From Bacteroidales bacterium UBA3289 (GTDB lineage: Bacteria; Bacteroidota; Bacteroidia; Bacteroidales; UBA932): a stretch of DNA of 64,000 bases. Of the stretch, positions 60,478 through 64,000 are shown piece by piece. The stretch lies in assembly GCA_002361625.1 (NCBI GenBank), contig DETL01000007.1:1-64000 (forward strand), read 5' to 3'. Each line of letters starts with the position of its first letter. Within the stretch, counting starts at the first letter, position 1. Made by a program: the position numbers and the translations under genes. The notes under the pieces were generated by a model, which made no database searches, had not been told where the DNA came from, and worked only from the letters and a program-made list of their open reading frames with translations.

Positions 60478-61356
60478 ATGAGCCAGGTCCTGCATGAAAT
60501 CACCCCGCTGTCCGAGAAGGACTGCTTCTATGTGGTGGAACGCCACAAGTCGGAATTCCTGTTTCCCATCCACAGCCATACCGAGTTCGAACTCAATTTC
60601 ATCGAGAACGGCGCGGGCGTGCGGCGGATCGTGGGGGACAGTGTGGAGGAGATTGGCAATTACGAGCTCACACTGGTGGCGGGGGAGCAGCTCGAACACG
60701 CCTGGGAGCAGGGAAACTGCCGCAGCGCGGACGTACGGGAAATCACCATCCAGTTCTCCCGGACCCTGTTCCCGGAGGAGCTCCTCGCCCGCAAGCAGTT
60801 CAGGACCATCCGGGACATGTTCCGCAAGGCTTCGAACGGTCTCACGTTCTCCCTGAAAGCCATCATGAAAGTGTATAACCTGCTGGATGTCCTGGCCTCG
60901 GAACCGGATGGTTTCGAACAGTTTCAGCGTCTGCTCCAAATCCTGTACACGCTTTCGAACGACGAGGATGCCCGCGTCCTGGCGAGTTCTTCCTTTGCCA
61001 ATATGGAGCACAATGTGGAGAGCCGCCGGGTCCGGAAAGTCCAGGAGTACATCAATGCCCACTACAGCGAAGAAATCCGCCTGGAAGACTGCGCTGCGAT
61101 GGTGGGGATGTCTCCCTCGGCCTTCAGCCGTTTCTTCAAGCAGCATACGGGCCGGACGCTGATGGACTATATCATCGACATCCGCCTCGGAAACGCCGCC
61201 CGGCTCCTGGTGGATACGTCGGAAGGCATCTCGGAGATCAGTTACGCCTGCGGGTTCAACAACCTGTCCAATTTCAACCGGGCCTTCAAGGCCAGGCGGG
61301 GCTACACGCCCCGGGACTTCCGGACGCTGTTCCGGAAGAACCGCGTCTTCGTGTAG
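60478..61356 (+). CDS. AraC-family transcriptional regulator
   Basis: A 292-residue cytoplasmic activator. The N-terminal half is a cupin sugar-sensing domain (HSHTEFELNFIENGAGV). The C-terminal third (about 185-290) has two helix-turn-helices: IRLEDCAAMVGMSPSAFSRF and ISEISYACGFNNLSNFNRAF, then GYTPRDFR. It is next to a GH5 enzyme and a SusC gene on the same strand, so it most likely senses an oligosaccharide or monosaccharide and controls this utilisation locus, in place of the hybrid two-component regulators common in Bacteroides. Confidence 0.93.
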   Translation: MSQVLHEITPLSEKDCFYVVERHKSEFLFPIHSHTEFELNFIENGAGVRRIVGDSVEEIGNYELTLVAGEQLEHAWEQGNCRSADVREITIQFSRTLFPEELLARKQFRTIRDMFRKASNGLTFSLKAIMKVYNLLDVLASEPDGFEQFQRLLQILYTLSNDEDARVLASSSFANMEHNVESRRVRKVQEYINAHYSEEIRLEDCAAMVGMSPSAFSRFFKQHTGRTLMDYIIDIRLGNAARLLVDTSEGISEISYACGFNNLSNFNRAFKARRGYTPRDFRTLFRKNRVFV

Positions 61357-61400
61357 AATTTACAATCTGCAAGAAAGTATCGGATTTAGGTTTTATTGTA

Positions 61401-61432
61401 TTTGTCCGTGCGCGTTCCAAAAAGTATCTTTG
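61401..61432 (+). promoter_or_regulatory. Promoter of the GH5-SusC locus
   Basis: TTTG (61401-61404), 20 bp, TATCTTTG (61425-61432): a consensus promoter, 30 bases before the GH5 ATG. Confidence 0.85.
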
Positions 61433-61462
61433 TATCATACTTTTTTGAAGCGCGCTACCACA

Positions 61463-62755
61463 ATGAGACAAACACTGAAAACTGCCGTGATCGCTGCGAC
61501 CGCCCTTCTGGCCATTGCCTGCGGCCCTAAGCCCAAGCCGTCCCCGTACGTGTGGGTCGAGAATGGGCAATTCGTCCGTAACGACCGACCGTATTCGTAT
61601 ATTGGTACCAATTTCTGGTATGGGCCCATCCTGGCCTCGGACGGTCAGGGCGGGAATTATGACCGGCTGGTCCGCGAACTGGATGCGCTGAAGGAACTGG
61701 GTATCGACAATCTCCGCGTCCTGGTGGGCGGAGACGGCCCCGACGGCGTCTTCTCCCGCGTGGAACCGACGCTTCAAAAATCGCCCGGCGTCTATAATGA
61801 TACTATTTTGATCGGCCTGGACCGTTTCCTGACCGAACTGGCGAAGCGGGACATGCAGGCGGTCCTGTATCTGAACAACTCCTGGGAGTGGTCGGGCGGT
61901 TATGGGCAGTATCTGGAGTGGGCCGGGGCCGGAAAGGCCCTGATTCCCCTCGTGGACGGCTATGCACCGTTCATGCGGCAGATGGCGCAGTTTTCTGTCA
62001 ACGAAAAGGCTCAGCAGCTCTTTTTCAATCACCTGAAAGCCATCGTCGGCCGGACCAACACCATCACCGGAAAGCCCTACAGCGAGGATCCGGCCATCTT
62101 CTCCTGGCAGATCGGCAACGAGCCGCGCTGTTTCTCCTCGGATCCGGCCGTGCAGGACGGCTTCGTCGCCTGGCTTACCGAGGCGGCCCGTCTCATCAAG
62201 GAAATCGATCCGAACCACATGGTCTCCGTGGGCAGCGAAGGCCTCTGGGGCTGCGAGAACGACATGGGATTGCTGGAACGTGTCACGGCCATCCCCGGCG
62301 TGGATTACATGACCGTCCATATCTGGCCCTACAACTGGGGCTGGGCCCATGCGGAGAGCCTCGTGGAAGACCTTCCGTCCGCCTGTGCGAAGACGGACGA
62401 GTATATCGCCGCCCATCTGGAACTGGCGAAAAAATACGGACAGCCCGTCGTCGTGGAGGAATTCGGCTTCCCCCGGGACGGTTTCTCGCCGGAGCGCAGT
62501 GCGACGACCGCGGGCCGTGACTCCTATTATCGGCATATGTTCTCCAAGGTGGGGAAGGAAATCGCCGGTGCCAATTTTTGGGGCTGGAGCGGTCTCGCCC
62601 GCCCGCAGCATACGCAGTGGGAGCGCGGGGACGATTACGCCGGCGACCCGGCCCAGGAGGCCCAGGGCCTGAACGGGGTCTATGACGACGATACGACCGT
62701 GGAAATCATCAAACAATCCATAATCAACATCAACAATCAACCAATCAAACAGTAG
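61463..62755 (+). CDS. Surface/periplasmic GH5 lipoprotein, mannanase-like
   Basis: A 430-residue enzyme, start ATG 61463 (MRQTLKTAVIAATALLAIAC, lipobox LAIAC, Cys20). The catalytic TIM barrel has the acid/base Glu220 in WQIGNEPR and the nucleophile Glu333 in VVVEEFGF, plus HIWPYNWGW. The pattern, with YIGTNFWYG at the start of the barrel, is that of GH5 subfamily 7 endo-beta-mannanases. It should cut beta-mannan at the cell surface. The SusC gene begins 5 bases after its stop. Confidence 0.9.
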   Translation: MRQTLKTAVIAATALLAIACGPKPKPSPYVWVENGQFVRNDRPYSYIGTNFWYGPILASDGQGGNYDRLVRELDALKELGIDNLRVLVGGDGPDGVFSRVEPTLQKSPGVYNDTILIGLDRFLTELAKRDMQAVLYLNNSWEWSGGYGQYLEWAGAGKALIPLVDGYAPFMRQMAQFSVNEKAQQLFFNHLKAIVGRTNTITGKPYSEDPAIFSWQIGNEPRCFSSDPAVQDGFVAWLTEAARLIKEIDPNHMVSVGSEGLWGCENDMGLLERVTAIPGVDYMTVHIWPYNWGWAHAESLVEDLPSACAKTDEYIAAHLELAKKYGQPVVVEEFGFPRDGFSPERSATTAGRDSYYRHMFSKVGKEIAGANFWGWSGLARPQHTQWERGDDYAGDPAQEAQGLNGVYDDDTTVEIIKQSIININNQPIKQ

Positions 62756-62760
62756 TAGCA

Positions 62761-64000
62761 TGAAAAACAAGCTGTTAACCTTCATGCTTGCGCTCTTCGC
62801 GACCGCAGGGGCCCTGTTCGCCCAGAACAGGGTTACCGGTACCGTCACCGACGATATCGGCCCGGTCGTCGGCGCCAGCGTGGTGGAGAAAGGCACCCAG
62901 AACGGTGCCGTCACAGACCTGGATGGAAACTACGTGATCACGGTGAAGCCCGGCGCGACGCTCGTGTTCTCTTCCATCGGCTATGCAACGCAGGAGATCG
63001 AGGTGGGCGGTCAGTCCACGATCAACGTCCTCCTGAATGAAGACACCGAATTCCTCGACGAGGTCGTCGTCGTGGGTTACGGTACCATGAAGCGGAGCGA
63101 CCTCTCCGGCGCCTCCGTCTCCATGAAGGAAGAGGACCTCAAGGGGTCCATCATCACCAACCTGGATCAGTCCCTGCAGGGCCGTGCCGCCGGTGTCTCC
63201 GCGGTGCAGACCTCCGGTGCGCCGGGCTCCTCCTCCTCCATCCGCGTCCGCGGCCAGGCAACGGTGAATTCCAATGCGGAACCGCTGTACGTCATCGACG
63301 GCGTCATCGTCCAGGGCGGCGGCAACTCCGGCTGGGACTTCGGCCTGGGCGGCCTCGGAAACGGCAAGGTCTCCACCATCTCCCCGCTTGCGACCATCAA
63401 CCCGGCCGATATCGTGTCCATGGAAATCCTCAAGGACGCCTCCGCGACGGCCATCTACGGCGCCCAGGGCGCGAACGGCGTCGTGCTCATCACCACCAAG
63501 CATGGTAAGGCGGGCGAGGCGAAGTTCTCCTATGACGGCATGTTCGCCGTGTCCCGGCAGATGAGCCGCATCGACATGATGGACCTCCGTCAGTTCGCCG
63601 AGTATTACAATGACATGGTGGACATGGGCCTGGTCCAGCACAACGGCTGGTATGCCGATCCTTCCATCCTCGGAAAGGGTACCAACTGGCAGGATGAGGT
63701 GTTCCGTACGGCCCTCCAGCACCAGCACCAGATCAGTGCCCAGGGCGGAACGGACAAGGTCCAGTACTATGTGTCCGGTTCCTTCATGAACCAGGAAGGT
63801 ACCATCATCGGTTCCAACTTCGACCGTCTGTCCTTCCGCACCAACCTGGACGCCCAGCTCAAGAGCTGGTTCAAACTGGGCCTGAACGCCACCTACGCCG
63901 TCACCCACGACAACCTGAAGCTGGCCGACGGTAACGAAGGTGTCATCTTCTACTCCCTGTCCACCAACCCGGACATCCCGGTCTATGACCTGGACGGCAA
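62761..64000 (+). CDS. SusC/RagA-family TonB-linked outer-membrane receptor (5' part)
   Basis: The first 413 codons of a receptor running out of the window. Signal peptide ending GALFAQ, then the carboxypeptidase-like domain (RVTGTVTDDIGPVVGASVV), the TonB-box region FLDEVVVVGYGTMKRSDLSG, and the plug with VRGQATVNSNAEPLYVIDG and LKDASATAIYGAQGANGV, all diagnostic of SusC. It imports oligosaccharides made by the surface GH5 enzyme. A susD gene should follow beyond 64000. Confidence 0.97.

Noticed and set aside
1..64000. CRISPR arrays, insertion sequences or prophage genes
   Set aside because: No spaced direct repeats, transposase, integrase or phage structural genes were found by reading. 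The only mobile-like unit is the E2 palindrome.

Overview
The window comes from a GC-rich member of the Bacteroidales. Several kinds of evidence agree. Promoters follow the Bacteroidetes pattern (TTTG, 19-20 bp, TAnnTTTG), and Shine-Dalgarno sequences are mostly absent. A SusC/RagA receptor, a DUF4249-type lipoprotein and OMP_b-brl-type receptors are present. Rhamnose is handled by a RhaT symporter with an aldolase-dehydrogenase fusion, the pyruvate-dehydrogenase-type E1 is an alpha-beta fusion, and rplU-rpmA, PASTA-RluD and the tiny COX24-like protein are in typical Bacteroidales settings. I cannot name the genus.

Layout. 1-425 is the 3' end of a GH94 phosphorylase, closed by a strong terminator. 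559-2703 is an ECF sigma unit whose second gene appears to combine a cytoplasmic segment, an inner-membrane helix and an outer-membrane barrel. 2887-11714 holds a flavin-reductase-like lipoprotein and three exported glycosidases (GH78-like, GH3, GH78). 11867-26424 is one long co-directional block: rhamnulokinase, rhamnose isomerase, rhamnose symporter, E2, E3 and fused E1 of a 2-oxoacid dehydrogenase, a PHP protein, a rhamnulose-1-P aldolase/dehydrogenase fusion, a sorbitol-type dehydrogenase and a duplicated class II aldolase. It plausibly carries rhamnose freed by the adjacent GH78 enzymes through to DHAP, lactaldehyde/lactate and acetyl-CoA. 26445-30008 (-) is a TonB receptor with a DUF4249 lipoprotein gene split by an in-frame TAG. 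30036-34930 (-) is a tightly overlapped unit (trkA, CBM9-like, serB, porin, esterase).

35027-41008 contains an M48 lipoprotein protease, an EF-hand membrane protein, then rplU-rpmA, serS and ruvC. 41104-51646 contains a large barrel receptor, rluD-PASTA, a highly structured leader or small RNA in front of a TPR membrane regulator, lnt, RNase G, a 29-residue ribosomal-type protein and HU. 51851-56822 is lon-ung-coaD-thioredoxin. tRNA-Gln, a DJ-1 protein, a YugP peptidase, alr, two small genes and tadA follow. 60478 to the end is the start of a polysaccharide-utilisation locus: AraC regulator, GH5 mannanase-like lipoprotein, SusC (truncated by the window edge).

No gene-free stretch exceeds 300 bases. 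The longest (35813-36104 and 46021-46311) hold terminators and a structured RNA respectively. The items most worth a second look are the structured RNA at about 46135-46295, the multi-hairpin palindromic insert in the E2 linker (15895-16015), the amber-split DUF4249 gene, the duplicated aldolase with a degenerate second half, and the palindrome in the lon promoter. All family names are from reading motifs; no database search was run.
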